This document shows, one piece after another, positions 27,173-36,326 of a stretch of 64,000 nucleotides of DNA. The notes beneath the pieces are model-generated. The model saw only the letters and a program-made list of their open reading frames with translations. It was not told the origin of the DNA and made no database searches. The position numbers were made by a program, and so were the translations under genes. Each line of letters starts with the position of its first letter. The first letter of the stretch is position 1. This stretch comes from Nitrospiraceae bacterium (GTDB taxonomy: Bacteria; Nitrospirota; Nitrospiria; Nitrospirales; UBA2166), in NCBI GenBank assembly GCA_002726235.1, contig PBSN01000008.1, positions 1 to 64,000 on the forward strand, read 5' to 3'.

Positions 27173-28353
27173 TGGAATTTCGTGTTTTGCATAGGGAGGA
27201 ACGAACTGCCGCACGAGTTGGGCAACTACAAACCACGCATGGTGTGATCAACACTCCAGCATTTATGCCCGTTGGCACCCAAGCGTCGGTGAAAGGCATT
27301 TCCCCCCAAGAACTGCGGGAGGTTGGAGCCCAGATGATCCTTGCTAATGCGTACCACCTCTACTTGCGCCCTGGGCATGAGCTCATTCGTGAACTTGGGG
27401 GGCTGCACCGATTTATGGCTTGGGATGGGCCAATCCTCACCGATAGTGGAGGCTATCAGGTGATGAGTTTAGCTGCAAACTGTACTGTCACGGATGATGG
27501 GGCTGAATTTAAATCTCATCTCGATGGATCTTTACATCATATGACTCCTGAACGATCGATGGAAATTCAAGAGGCGCTTGGGGCTGACGTCGCGATGGTA
27601 TTTGATGAATGTCTTGCATTCCCAGCTTCTCGTGAGGTCGTAGAGCCATCAATGCGGCGCACAACTGCATGGGCACAGCGTTGTCGAGAGGTTCATCGTC
27701 GGCCTGACCAGGCTTTGTTCGGTATTATTCAGGGTGCCCATTATCCGGATCTTCGCCAGAAGTCAGCCAGAGAGATTGTGTCAATTGGGTTTGACGGCTA
27801 CGCGATCGGTGGGGTCAGCGTTGGTGAAGGAAAACCTCTGATGTATGAAATGGTCGAATATGCCTCGGCGGAGTTGCCTGAATCGAGCCCAAAATATCTT
27901 ATGGGTGTCGGACTTCCTGAGGATCTTGTAGAATGTGCCGCTCGTGGCATCGATCTGTTTGATTGTGTCGCACCAACCCGTCATGGCCGAACGGGGTGGC
28001 TATATACGACGGCAGGCCGGATACAGATTAAGAACGCGAAGCATATTCATGAAGAAGAGCCGATTGATGCCGCCTGTGGTTGTTATACTTGTCGGCATTT
28101 TTCTAGGGCCTATCTTCGACATCTGTTTATAAGCTGTGAGCTTTTCGGATTGCGTTTGAATACGATTCACAACCTCCACATGCTCACGCAGCTGATGCGT
28201 GAGATACGTGAGGCCATCAATGGTGACTACCTCGATGAATTTCGTGGGGCATTTTACGCTCGGCGTGGCATTACGTTGTCAGGAGACGAGGGGATCGTAG
28301 GCTCGACATTAGGTCAACCGACGTCCCAACGAGCATTGGAGGTGCCAGTATGA
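27172..28353 (+). CDS. tgt: queuine tRNA-ribosyltransferase (tRNA-guanine transglycosylase)
   Basis: 393-residue TIM-barrel enzyme exchanging guanine-34 for preQ1 in GUN-anticodon tRNAs. The general-base D91 (LTDSGGYQV), nucleophile D264 (DLFDCVAPTR) and zinc site C302, C304, C307 and H333 are present. The stretch after the nucleophile reads PTRHGRTG where E. coli has PTRNARNG, and SGGYQ replaces SGGFQ; both are conservative. The start may be GTG at 27169 or ATG at 27172, each overlapping the argS stop. The order tgt-yajC-secD-secF is classic. Confidence 0.95.
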   Translation: MEFRVLHREERTAARVGQLQTTHGVINTPAFMPVGTQASVKGISPQELREVGAQMILANAYHLYLRPGHELIRELGGLHRFMAWDGPILTDSGGYQVMSLAANCTVTDDGAEFKSHLDGSLHHMTPERSMEIQEALGADVAMVFDECLAFPASREVVEPSMRRTTAWAQRCREVHRRPDQALFGIIQGAHYPDLRQKSAREIVSIGFDGYAIGGVSVGEGKPLMYEMVEYASAELPESSPKYLMGVGLPEDLVECAARGIDLFDCVAPTRHGRTGWLYTTAGRIQIKNAKHIHEEEPIDAACGCYTCRHFSRAYLRHLFISCELFGLRLNTIHNLHMLTQLMREIREAINGDYLDEFRGAFYARRGITLSGDEGIVGSTLGQPTSQRALEVPV

Positions 28354-28682
28354 TATGGAGTGACGGGGTTGCGTGGGCTCAGACAGCCGCAGGGGCTCCA
28401 CAGGGAGGCCCAGGGCTCTTGGTTTCTCTCATTCCATTTGTCCTTATTTTCCTTATTTTCTACTTTCTCCTGATTCGTCCCCAGAAACAACGCTCTTCCC
28501 AACACAAAGCGATGTTGGATGCGCTCACAAAGGGGGATAAGGTGATTACGAGTGGGGGATTATGGGGAACGATTGCGAATCTTGGAAAAGAAACCGTAAC
28601 ATTGCAGATTGCGGACAGTGTCAAGGTGAAGGTTGAGCGAAGTCATGTGACTCAGCTCCAGCGTATAGACGATGAAGAGTAG
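28350..28682 (+). CDS. yajC: preprotein translocase accessory subunit YajC
   Basis: 110-residue single-pass membrane protein that associates with SecDF. One transmembrane segment at about 22-44 (PFVLIFLIFYFLLI) is followed by RPQKQR and the KGDKVITSGG beta-rich domain typical of YajC. It has a slightly long Ala/Gly-rich N-terminus. It overlaps tgt by ATGA and precedes secD by 12 bp. Confidence 0.95.
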   Translation: MIWSDGVAWAQTAAGAPQGGPGLLVSLIPFVLIFLIFYFLLIRPQKQRSSQHKAMLDALTKGDKVITSGGLWGTIANLGKETVTLQIADSVKVKVERSHVTQLQRIDDEE

Positions 28683-28694
28683 GATCGAAGACGT

Positions 28695-30335
28695 ATGAAA
28701 CCAGTTCGAGGACGTTTGCTTGCGCTTGGAATTATTGTGGTGCTCTCCGGAGCGTTTTTTCTTCCGTCAACCCCGTACTTCGCGATGATGCCGGCGTGGT
28801 GGCAAGAGTACTTTCCGAGCAAGGGTACTCGATTAGGCTTAGATCTCCAGGGTGGCATGCATTTGGTCTTGGAAGTTCAAACAGATAAAGCGGTGGAAAT
28901 TAATCTCGATCGAACGGCTGACGGCATCAATGGATTATTGGAAGAAAATGACATCTTGGATGCAGAGGTGAAGCGCATTGATCAAACCAACGTGCAGGTA
29001 GTGGTATCAGGAGAGCACTTGGAGAGTGAAATTGAGACTGTGATATCGGAAACCTATGCAACCTTGATTAGGCGTTCCTCAGACGAGGAAGGCGTGTTGA
29101 TCTTTGGAATTAGCGAGCAAGAAGCCAAGCGAATTAAAGAAGGGGCTGTTGAACAGGCGTTGGAGACAATTAGAAACAGGGTGGACGAATTTGGTGTAGC
29201 TGAACCATTGATCCAGACACAGGGGCTCAAAGAGATTGTCGTGCAGCTTCCTGGGATCAAGGATCCAAAGCGTGCGCTCAGGTTGATCAAGAGCACAGCC
29301 CAACTTGAATTTAAGTTGCTTGATGAGGATCATGTGTTAGCGCGGGAACTTCCTCAACTGATTGCGGCGGGACAGGAAGACTCAACCTTGCAGGAGTTTG
29401 CTGACCGAATTCCAGAGGAAGACGAAATTCTTTTTGAGCGGCAGGTGAATCTTGATAGCGGGGTTGTCAGTAAGGTTCCCTATCTCATAAAAAAACAAGC
29501 CATGCTGACGGGTGATTTGTTAACGGACGCGCGAGTACAGGTTGGAGAGTTTAATGAGCCATATGTTTCGATTTCATTTGATCGAACCGGTGGCAAGATT
29601 TTCGATACGGTCACGGCGGCAAACGTTCAAAAGCGTATGGCGATTATTCTTGATGATACCGTTTACTCGGCTCCGGTTATTCAGGAACGGATCTCTGGAG
29701 GACGTGCTCAAATTACAGGGTCGTTTACTCACCAAGAAGCGGCTGATTTGGCTATTGCATTGCGAGCGGGTGCGTTGCCAGCGCCAGTGGCCATTATTCA
29801 GAACCTGACGGTTGGTCCGTCGCTGGGACGCGATTCAATTGAAAAGGGTGCGACTTCGATGGCGATTGCCGCATTTCTCGTTGTCGTGTTCATGATCTAC
29901 TATTATCGAATTTCCGGCCTGATTGCAGATGTCGCGCTGGTGTTAAATGTTGTGGGACTCATTGGAGCCTTGGGCGGACTTGAAGCAACGCTCACGCTTC
30001 CTGGTATTGCCGGGATCATCTTAACCATTGGTATGGGGGTTGACTCCAACGTGCTCATTTTGGAACGTATTCGTGAGGAGATTCGACAGGAAAAACCGGT
30101 TCGATTAGCGATTGATGCTGGGTACAACAAAGCCCTTCTGACCATTGTGGATGCTCATGTCACGACATTGATTACTGGGTTTGCACTATTCGTGTTTGGC
30201 ACCGGCCCAATCAAGGGATTTGCGGTCACACTGTGCCTTGGTATCGGCATTAACCTGTTTACGGCGTTGGTTGGGACAAAGGTGGTTTATGATATTGGGA
30301 ATAACCGCTGGAGGTTTAAGCGTCTTAGTGTTTGA
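28695..30335 (+). CDS. secD: protein translocase subunit SecD
   Basis: 546-residue RND-like membrane protein that uses the proton-motive force to pull substrates through SecYEG on the periplasmic side. TM1 is at about 7-25, LGLDLQGGMHLVLEV starts the first periplasmic domain, then a large periplasmic head, then five C-terminal helices from about 375 with the GVDSNVLILERIREE motif. Residues normal for a SecD not fused to SecF. It is followed 79 bp later by secF. Confidence 0.96.
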   Translation: MKPVRGRLLALGIIVVLSGAFFLPSTPYFAMMPAWWQEYFPSKGTRLGLDLQGGMHLVLEVQTDKAVEINLDRTADGINGLLEENDILDAEVKRIDQTNVQVVVSGEHLESEIETVISETYATLIRRSSDEEGVLIFGISEQEAKRIKEGAVEQALETIRNRVDEFGVAEPLIQTQGLKEIVVQLPGIKDPKRALRLIKSTAQLEFKLLDEDHVLARELPQLIAAGQEDSTLQEFADRIPEEDEILFERQVNLDSGVVSKVPYLIKKQAMLTGDLLTDARVQVGEFNEPYVSISFDRTGGKIFDTVTAANVQKRMAIILDDTVYSAPVIQERISGGRAQITGSFTHQEAADLAIALRAGALPAPVAIIQNLTVGPSLGRDSIEKGATSMAIAAFLVVVFMIYYYRISGLIADVALVLNVVGLIGALGGLEATLTLPGIAGIILTIGMGVDSNVLILERIREEIRQEKPVRLAIDAGYNKALLTIVDAHVTTLITGFALFVFGTGPIKGFAVTLCLGIGINLFTALVGTKVVYDIGNNRWRFKRLSV

Positions 30336-30414
30336 TGTATGGCGTATTACCGTTGGCTTAGGACGTTCAAGTTAACCTGAATCCTGTTCGCTGACCCCTT
30401 AATTCGGAGGATTT

Positions 30415-31332
30415 GTGGTAGAGATTGTTGGGAAAACAAATTTTGATTTCATGGGAAAACGTAAATACACCTTTACGGTTTCCGGGCTGATGGTGTTTAT
30501 TGGCTGTGTTGCGTTATTCCAGATCGGATGGGGGACGGCAAACTTAGGCATTGATTTTGCGGGAGGTACAGCCGTTCAGCTCAGGTTTGATAACCCTATG
30601 CCCATTGATCAGGCCAGGGACGCCCTTGGAAAGAGTGGACTTGGAGATGCCGACCTCCAAGAGATCGTTCGTGAAAACAAACTGATGATTCGGGTGAAAG
30701 AGTCAACTACAATCGAGGAAGAGGTTGCAGACCGGATTGTCAAAGTTTTTGAAGATGCTTTTCCAGAAAATCAATTTGTCGTCGATTCTAGTGTTGAAAT
30801 TGGACCGACCATAGGGAAGAAGCTTCAAAAAGATGCCCTTGTCGCAATTTTCATCTCATTGGTTGGGATTATTTTGTACATCGCAGCGCGCTTTGAAGTT
30901 CGTTTCGGTTTTGCGGCAGCGGTAGCCACCTTCCACGATGTGTTCGTCGTGTTGGGAATTTTCTACATTTTGGATAAGGAAATTACCCTGCTCGTTGTTA
31001 CCGCACTGTTAACGTTGGCGGGTTATTCATTAACTGATACGGTTGTTGTCTTTGACCGAATCAGGGAAAATCTTCGTATTCGTCGCCGGCAACCTATAGA
31101 TCAAGTAATCAATGCCGGGATCAATCAGGTGTTGAGTCGGACGATAATTACCACACTGACCATCGTATTGGTGTTGATTCCTCTGACTTTCTTTGGCGGG
31201 GAAGTGCTTCATGATTTTTCCCTTGCTCTGTTAATCGGGGTGTTGATCGGGACCTATTCCTCGGTATTCGTGGCAAGTCCAATTTTGGTCGTGTGGAAGG
31301 GGAGCCGAGGGAAACTTCTCAGCCGGATGTGA
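30415..31332 (+). CDS. secF: protein translocase subunit SecF
   Basis: 305-residue partner of SecD with six transmembrane helices. LGIDFAGGTAVQLRF after TM1 and GYSLTDTVVVFDRIREN in the C-terminal half are signature motifs. GTG start at 30415 with CGGAGG 5 nt before. The gene ends the argS-tgt-yajC-secD-secF run, and a small hairpin lies 70 bp past the stop. Confidence 0.96.
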   Translation: MVEIVGKTNFDFMGKRKYTFTVSGLMVFIGCVALFQIGWGTANLGIDFAGGTAVQLRFDNPMPIDQARDALGKSGLGDADLQEIVRENKLMIRVKESTTIEEEVADRIVKVFEDAFPENQFVVDSSVEIGPTIGKKLQKDALVAIFISLVGIILYIAARFEVRFGFAAAVATFHDVFVVLGIFYILDKEITLLVVTALLTLAGYSLTDTVVVFDRIRENLRIRRRQPIDQVINAGINQVLSRTIITTLTIVLVLIPLTFFGGEVLHDFSLALLIGVLIGTYSSVFVASPILVVWKGSRGKLLSRM

Positions 31333-31402
31333 TTCTATTGCGTCATTACGCGGGTTAGGCCAACCATCCAAGATTTTCTTCCCTAGCGACACAACAACAA
31401 GT

Positions 31403-31424
31403 ACCCAGTTATTTGCCACTGGGT
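31403..31424 (+). terminator. hairpin after secF
   Basis: ACCCAGT-TATTTGCC-ACTGGGT is a perfect 7-bp stem, 70 bp after the secF stop, followed only by GTCATTTGGG. The T-run is poor, so termination may be Rho-assisted. Confidence 0.3.
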
Positions 31425-32053
31425 GTCATTTGGGTGTGAGTGTTTTCTGTTCGGTGCTCGAAGATAGTCGCTGGGCAGGTCCTCCCCGGGAAGGTGTCCA
31501 TCCTCTAACACGCAGAACTCCCTAGCGCGATCGATATGGCCGATGGGGAGATGTTGCACCTTCGGTGCCATTTGTCGCAGTGCGATTGTTTGGCTGGTGT
31601 CAGCATTCAAGAAGAGAAATTTAGCCTGATGCTACCTGTCGTCTGTCCCAGATCAGACTTGAGCGATCGGGTGGCTGTGCGGAACATTTCAGAAAGCGAA
31701 TCTAGTTAGGTGTAGGCTGAGCGTACTTGGTGGCACAGTGGTGAGGGTTTTGGGTAAGACATCTCTTCGATGCTTGCACAGAATCTAACATTGATTGGCA
31801 ATACTCGGGAACGTGGTGGAGCAACTGCAGCGTTTGAAAGCTTCTCGGAGAGTCGCCAGAACGTGGCTAGCCAAGAGGCGCTAATGGCTTTAGGGGTCGC
31901 TTTGCAAGGCGGCAAGCCAGCATGTATTGGGAATGTGTGCTTTCGCTCATGCTTTAATGCTCTGCCGCTAGTTTTAATTGTAATGATTATCACAGAACTT
32001 AAGTTAAAGCAAAAAGTAGTAACAAGTGTAGAACTTTTTGTTTAAAGTTTTTA

Positions 32054-32082
32054 TTGACACTACGTGTATGTGGTGATATAAG
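32054..32082 (+). promoter_or_regulatory. strong sigma-70 promoter for the Kelch gene
   Basis: TTGACA (32054-32059), exactly 17 bp, then TATAAG (32077-32082) in an AT-rich setting. This is one of the best consensus matches in the window. Transcription from about 32089 gives a leader near 165 nt before the GTG at 32256. Confidence 0.65.
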
Positions 32083-32124
32083 ACACAAAATACTTAAGGA
32101 TGTGGGTGTCCGTTGTGGGTACTC

Positions 32125-32140
32125 TGTGATGTAGATCATA
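32125..32140. promoter_or_regulatory. CRP/FNR-like palindrome in the Kelch leader
   Basis: TGTGAT-GTAG-ATCATA has the half-site geometry of CRP/FNR family operators. It lies about 40 bp downstream of the predicted start site, where binding would repress. Single site, low certainty. Confidence 0.25.
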
Positions 32141-32255
32141 GTTTATGGAAGAGCTTAAAGTTATCGTTGACTGCCACATTAGGGAATTAATAGCTTAGCC
32201 AGCTTAACCTTAATCTAGGGTAAATTAGAGCATATATAAAAAAGAGGGGGTACGC

Positions 32256-35200
32256 GTGATACGTACAATAAGCATTAGATCACTGTTTGTACTGGTAGCC
32301 GGTGTGGTTGCCATCTTTGGAAGTGCAGTGCTCGCCGTGGGCCAGACATTTACGTCTACTGGCACCCTTACCGCACCACGAATCTTTCATACCGCCACAT
32401 TGTTGCCGGATGGACGAGTGCTCCTCGCCGGTGGCTCGGATGCGGGGGCGACAGCGGAGCTGTTTGACCCAACGATTGCAGCGTTTTTTCCCGCGGGTAG
32501 CATGCTTACGACTCGTACTCTTCATTCCGCAACTCTCCTGAATAATGGGCAGGTGCTCATCGCCGGCGGCGTGGGTAGTGGCGCATCAGCGGAGCTGTTT
32601 GACCCGGCGACTGGGATTTTCACCCCGACAGGTAGTCTGATCACGGCCCGGAGTAATCATACGGCGACTCTATTGCCCGATGGACACGTGCTCCTCGCCG
32701 GAGGAACGGGCGCGGATGGGTTGCCTCGCGCGACGGCCGAGCGCTATGATCCGCTAACCGGAACCTTTGCCGCGACGGGTAGTTTGACCTCTGTGCGAAC
32801 GTTTCACCGCGCCACAATCCTTACGAATGGGCAGGTGCTCCTAACAGGAGGCGCTGAGGATGCGACGACGACCGAACTTTATGACCCTGCCACCGAGATC
32901 TTTACCCCTGCCAGCAACATGACGGAAGCCCGTAGCAACCATACTGCCACCCTGTTGTCCACTGGACAGGTGCTTATTGCGGGGGGTGCGGGAGAAGGGG
33001 GGCGGACGTTATCCTCCGCCGAACTGTTTGATCCAACAATAAACGCCTCTGGCCGTTTTGGGGTGTTTACGTCGACGGGTAGCTTGCTCACTGAGCGGCG
33101 AGATCCGACGGCAACGCTCTTATCAAATGGTCAGGTACTCGTTGCAGGAGGCTTGGCGGGAGGATCTACCGCGGAGCTCTTTGATCCGGCGACAGGCGTA
33201 TTTTCCCCGACGGAACCTTTGACCACGGAGCGTGCATTTCAGACAGCCACCCGTCTGCCCACTGGACAGGTACTGATTGCGGGGGGCGTTGGTGGCAGCA
33301 CGACTGCCGAGTTCTTTGAGTTTGAGCTCTCCGCCTCTGTGCCAGAGGTGCTGGTTTCGTCTGAGCCGGATGTTGCGCTTGAGATGCTCATCAATGGTCG
33401 CTTTCTCGAAGCGGACAGTATGAGCGCAGCTCGCCAGAGCCATACGGCGACTCTTTTGTCGACGGGGCAGATCCTTGTCGCTGGAGGGATTGGTGGCAGC
33501 GCGACGGCCGAGCTGTTTGACACTGAATCCGAATCGTTTTTCCCGACAGGGTCCATGGCTGTGGCACGCCACGAGCATACGGCAGTGTCGTTGTCGGATG
33601 GCCGTGTGCTGATTGCCGGAGGATCAGGCGGCGGCGCAACGGCCGAGTTGTATGGGCTGGACACGGAGTCCTTCACTGCAACCGGGAACTTGACGACCGC
33701 CCGAAGCCGTCATACTGCTACCCGGCTGACTGATGGCCGTGTCCTCCTCACCGGTGGAATTAGCGAGGACGGCCGCACACTTTCCTCGGCCGAGGTGTTC
33801 GACCCGATCACGGGATCCTTCACCGCGACCGGCACCTTGACGACCGCCCGAAGTCGCCATACCGCCACATTGTTGACGGATGGCCGCGTGCTTCTCACCG
33901 GCGGCCTGGGCAACATCTTTGCACTTGCGACGGCTGAGGTGTTTGATCCGACCACGGGATTCTTCACCGCGACCGGCACCTTGACGATCGCTCGGAGTTT
34001 CCATACCGCTACACTGTTGCCTGATGGCAGTGTCCTCGTCGCAGGCGGGGTCGCGCAGGACGCTTCGGTTGGTAAGACGGCCGAGCTGTTCAATCCAAGT
34101 ACTGAATCATTCGTTCAGGCCGCTGATATGACGCTGGCACGCGAACTTCATACGGCCACGTTGCTTCCGAGTGGGCACGTGATTCTCGCGGGCGGAGTTA
34201 GCGGCGGCGCAGAGGCATTCGATCCGGTGACGGCCTCATTCACTGCCCTTGCTTCGATGATGACACCGCGTCAATTGCACACGGCCACCTTGCTTCCGAG
34301 CGGGCAGTTGCTCTTGACAGGGGGTATTGGCATTCTCGCTACCGCGGAGCTATTCGTGAAGTCTGCGCCTGATCTTGCCATGACCATTACAAAACTGAGA
34401 CTGAAGGCAAAGGAAACGGGTAACAAGCTTAAAGTTAAAGTGACAATCGGAAATCTCGGGACGGAAATAGCCAACAGTCCATTTTCCGTTTCCTTATTCC
34501 TGTCCGATAATGAGAGTTTGGATGAGCAGGATGCCATTCTCCAAACCATCGCGATGGATGATGTCAGAGCTGGTGAAGAAGTGAATATGCAGTTTAAGGT
34601 CAAGGGCCTTGGAGCTATTGGCGGCATGTTCGCAATTGTCACCCTTGATCCCGTTGCCGGCGAAGAGAATATGCAAAATAATGTCTTGGCTCAGCTTGTC
34701 GAGGAGCCCGCCCCCGTTACCTCTCTCGTGGCCGTCAGTACTGCTGGAGCCGGGAGCGGTGTGGTCAGCAGCACTCCAGAGGGTATCTTGTGTCCCATCG
34801 TTGCTTGCAGCAGCAACTTTACAGCCAACGCAAGCGTTCTTTTCACGGCCACAGCTGATCCGGGTTCTGTGTTCACGGGGTGGCTCGGCGACACGTGTAG
34901 TGTTGCCGTTATCGCCGATAATGGATTGAGCGGAACCTGTCAGGTCCTTCAGTTGCTTGAGGACAGGTCGGTGATTGCATCCTTCGAGCTTGTGCTTGCC
35001 GAGATCGTGCCTGTTGAGACCACGCCTGTCGAGCCGGTGCCTGCTGTTGCGGGGCTGATTCTCACGGTCACCACGACGGGTGCAGGGACGGTTACGAGTA
35101 TACCGGGAGGTATTGCGTGTGGGGCGGATTGTGCAGAAACCTATTCCCCAGGAGCCATCGTTATTTTGCAAGCAACTCCAGATGAAGGGTCAATATTTGT

Positions 35201-35303
35201 CGGATGGAGTGGCGGTGGGTGCGTAGGCACCGGGGACTGTTTCATGGACATGACAGACAACCAAACCGTGCTCGCTCAGTTCATAGGGGCAACATCGCCT
35301 TAG
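32256..35303 (+). CDS. large secreted Kelch-repeat protein with CARDB and InlB-like C-terminal domains
   Basis: 1015 residues. Residues 1-30 are a signal peptide (hydrophobic 11-26, then AVGQ). From about 31 to 705 there are 14 Kelch-type blades of 40-68 residues, each with the pattern R-x3-H-T-A-T-L-L-x-x-G-x-V-L-(I/L)-x-G-G and a later A-E-x-(F/Y)-(D/N). A spacer of some 20 residues falls after blade 7, so the array reads as two seven-bladed propellers. At about 708-825 is a CARDB-like beta-sandwich (VTIGNLGTEIANSPFSV). Two divergent InlB B-repeat-like domains follow (GSVFTGWLGDTC; GSIFVGWSGGGC), each with cysteines. No enzyme motif or membrane anchor; likely an exported binding or adhesion protein. 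GTG start after AGAGGGGG. Confidence 0.85.
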   Translation: MIRTISIRSLFVLVAGVVAIFGSAVLAVGQTFTSTGTLTAPRIFHTATLLPDGRVLLAGGSDAGATAELFDPTIAAFFPAGSMLTTRTLHSATLLNNGQVLIAGGVGSGASAELFDPATGIFTPTGSLITARSNHTATLLPDGHVLLAGGTGADGLPRATAERYDPLTGTFAATGSLTSVRTFHRATILTNGQVLLTGGAEDATTTELYDPATEIFTPASNMTEARSNHTATLLSTGQVLIAGGAGEGGRTLSSAELFDPTINASGRFGVFTSTGSLLTERRDPTATLLSNGQVLVAGGLAGGSTAELFDPATGVFSPTEPLTTERAFQTATRLPTGQVLIAGGVGGSTTAEFFEFELSASVPEVLVSSEPDVALEMLINGRFLEADSMSAARQSHTATLLSTGQILVAGGIGGSATAELFDTESESFFPTGSMAVARHEHTAVSLSDGRVLIAGGSGGGATAELYGLDTESFTATGNLTTARSRHTATRLTDGRVLLTGGISEDGRTLSSAEVFDPITGSFTATGTLTTARSRHTATLLTDGRVLLTGGLGNIFALATAEVFDPTTGFFTATGTLTIARSFHTATLLPDGSVLVAGGVAQDASVGKTAELFNPSTESFVQAADMTLARELHTATLLPSGHVILAGGVSGGAEAFDPVTASFTALASMMTPRQLHTATLLPSGQLLLTGGIGILATAELFVKSAPDLAMTITKLRLKAKETGNKLKVKVTIGNLGTEIANSPFSVSLFLSDNESLDEQDAILQTIAMDDVRAGEEVNMQFKVKGLGAIGGMFAIVTLDPVAGEENMQNNVLAQLVEEPAPVTSLVAVSTAGAGSGVVSSTPEGILCPIVACSSNFTANASVLFTATADPGSVFTGWLGDTCSVAVIADNGLSGTCQVLQLLEDRSVIASFELVLAEIVPVETTPVEPVPAVAGLILTVTTTGAGTVTSIPGGIACGADCAETYSPGAIVILQATPDEGSIFVGWSGGGCVGTGDCFMDMTDNQTVLAQFIGATSP

Positions 35304-35563
35304 CAGATGGGACCGAAAGTACGCACTGGTATTAGAACCGTCGCTTTGGACTGTACAAAGCTATTCGTGATTGGGTCGGCTGGCTCTGCTGTAGGCGGAG
35401 ACAGTCGACCCTCACCATCTGGAGTGGTTTGAATGGTGTTCCAGTAGCCAATCTTACTATCGTTTAACTTCACGGTGCATAGTGCCTTGCGTGGACCCTG
35501 TAAAAAATTAAGGTGTTCTGCCGCGGGGGAACTTGCCAGAAGTAACCTTCCCTTTCCTTTGTA
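35300..35563 (-). pseudogene. possible coding remnant on the minus strand
   Basis: A minus-strand frame stays open for 87 codons, ending with TAA at 35300-35302, which overlaps the Kelch stop. It has no ATG; a GTG would give about 49 residues. The translation (containing LNDSKIGYWNTIQTTPDG and VLIPVRTFGPIC) is balanced and protein-like, unlike most chance frames here. It may be the 3' end of a broken gene or a short unannotated gene. No family is recognised. Confidence 0.25.
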
Positions 35564-35654
35564 TTAGCCAGTCAAACGCGTGATCAGTGTGATTGCGCAT
35601 CTCATTGCTCTTGCGTTCTTGCTCCACCGCGAATTTGCGTGCTACATTGTCGTG
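35304..35654. other. intergenic region Kelch gene / oxidoreductase
   Basis: 351 bp. Apart from the minus-strand open frame described separately I see no RNA gene, terminator with a T-run, or good promoter. The oxidoreductase frame is open from 35580, but those first 25 codons look non-homologous. Confidence 0.5.
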
Positions 35655-36311
35655 ATGTCTGAAAATAGTCGTTTGATTGCAACGAAAGAGGAATGGGCTC
35701 GTAAGGGACGCGGGTTGCTGGAAGATGGGGTTTTGCGTGATACTAGGCAACGATCACGGCGACTTCCTCCAGGACAGCATATGGCAAAAGGATGGCCCGT
35801 GATTGACCTTGGTATTCATCCGACCGTGGCACTCTCAGGGTGGATGCTGACCATCACGGGGTCTGTCGAGCGGCCTGTGATCTGGGACTGGGATATATTT
35901 CTCGAACAACCACAGGCGAAGTTCGTCTTAGACTTTCATTGCGTTACGACCTGGAGTACGTTTGATAACGAATGGGAGGGGGTCACGTTTGCACATCTGG
36001 CTGAGACTGTAAAACTGAAACCTGAAGCCGCCTATGTTTTTTTCACGTCCTACGACAACTACTCAACAAACCTTCCACTTTCGGTATGTCTGGACGATGA
36101 TGTTCTGCTCGCACGAAGCTGGAATGGTCAGCCATTATCTGTTGAGCATGGCGGACCGTTGCGGATGATTGTGCCAAAAGTCTACGCCTGGAAAGGGGCG
36201 AAGTGGGTCAAAGAAATACGATTTATGGAACGCGATCGGCTTGGATATTGGGAGAACCGTGGCTATTCGAACACGGCTGATCCGTGGATGGATGATCGCT
36301 ATTCGCTATGA
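35655..36311 (+). CDS. sulfite oxidase-like molybdopterin oxidoreductase
   Basis: 218 residues corresponding to the molybdopterin-binding domain of the sulfite oxidase/MsrP superfamily. C96 in VLDFHCVTTWS is the molybdenum-ligating cysteine, and WNGQPLSVEHGGPLRMIVP and KWVKEIRFMERDR are hallmark stretches. There is no Tat signal, haem or dimerisation domain, so it is a compact, probably cytoplasmic member whose substrate is unknown. The ATG at 35655 is chosen for family-like length, though no good Shine-Dalgarno is visible; an in-frame start at 35580 would add a hydrophobic 25-residue leader. It ends 15 bp before tRNA-Cys. No redox partner is next to it. Confidence 0.88.
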   Translation: MSENSRLIATKEEWARKGRGLLEDGVLRDTRQRSRRLPPGQHMAKGWPVIDLGIHPTVALSGWMLTITGSVERPVIWDWDIFLEQPQAKFVLDFHCVTTWSTFDNEWEGVTFAHLAETVKLKPEAAYVFFTSYDNYSTNLPLSVCLDDDVLLARSWNGQPLSVEHGGPLRMIVPKVYAWKGAKWVKEIRFMERDRLGYWENRGYSNTADPWMDDRYSL

Positions 36312-36326
36312 CAATTCCGTGTTTGA

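Larger units (their letters stand above)
31333..32255. other. 923 bp without a convincing gene
   Basis: The first part has a 7-bp hairpin. Two short open frames on the minus strand (75 and 95 codons) and a 91-codon frame on the plus strand (31770-32045) lack ribosome sites and protein-like composition, so I do not call them. From about 31970 the sequence becomes markedly AT-rich and holds a strong promoter for the Kelch gene. The stretch could be decayed coding DNA or an insertion scar. Confidence 0.6.

Noticed and set aside
31706-31993. 95-codon minus-strand frame in the secF-Kelch gap
   Set aside because: No ribosome site or recognisable domain, and the composition is not convincingly protein-like. 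Possibly decayed coding DNA, but not supportable as a gene.
33123-34093. Several long minus-strand frames inside the Kelch gene
   Set aside because: They are shadows produced by the repetitive Kelch codon pattern and lack starts with ribosome sites.
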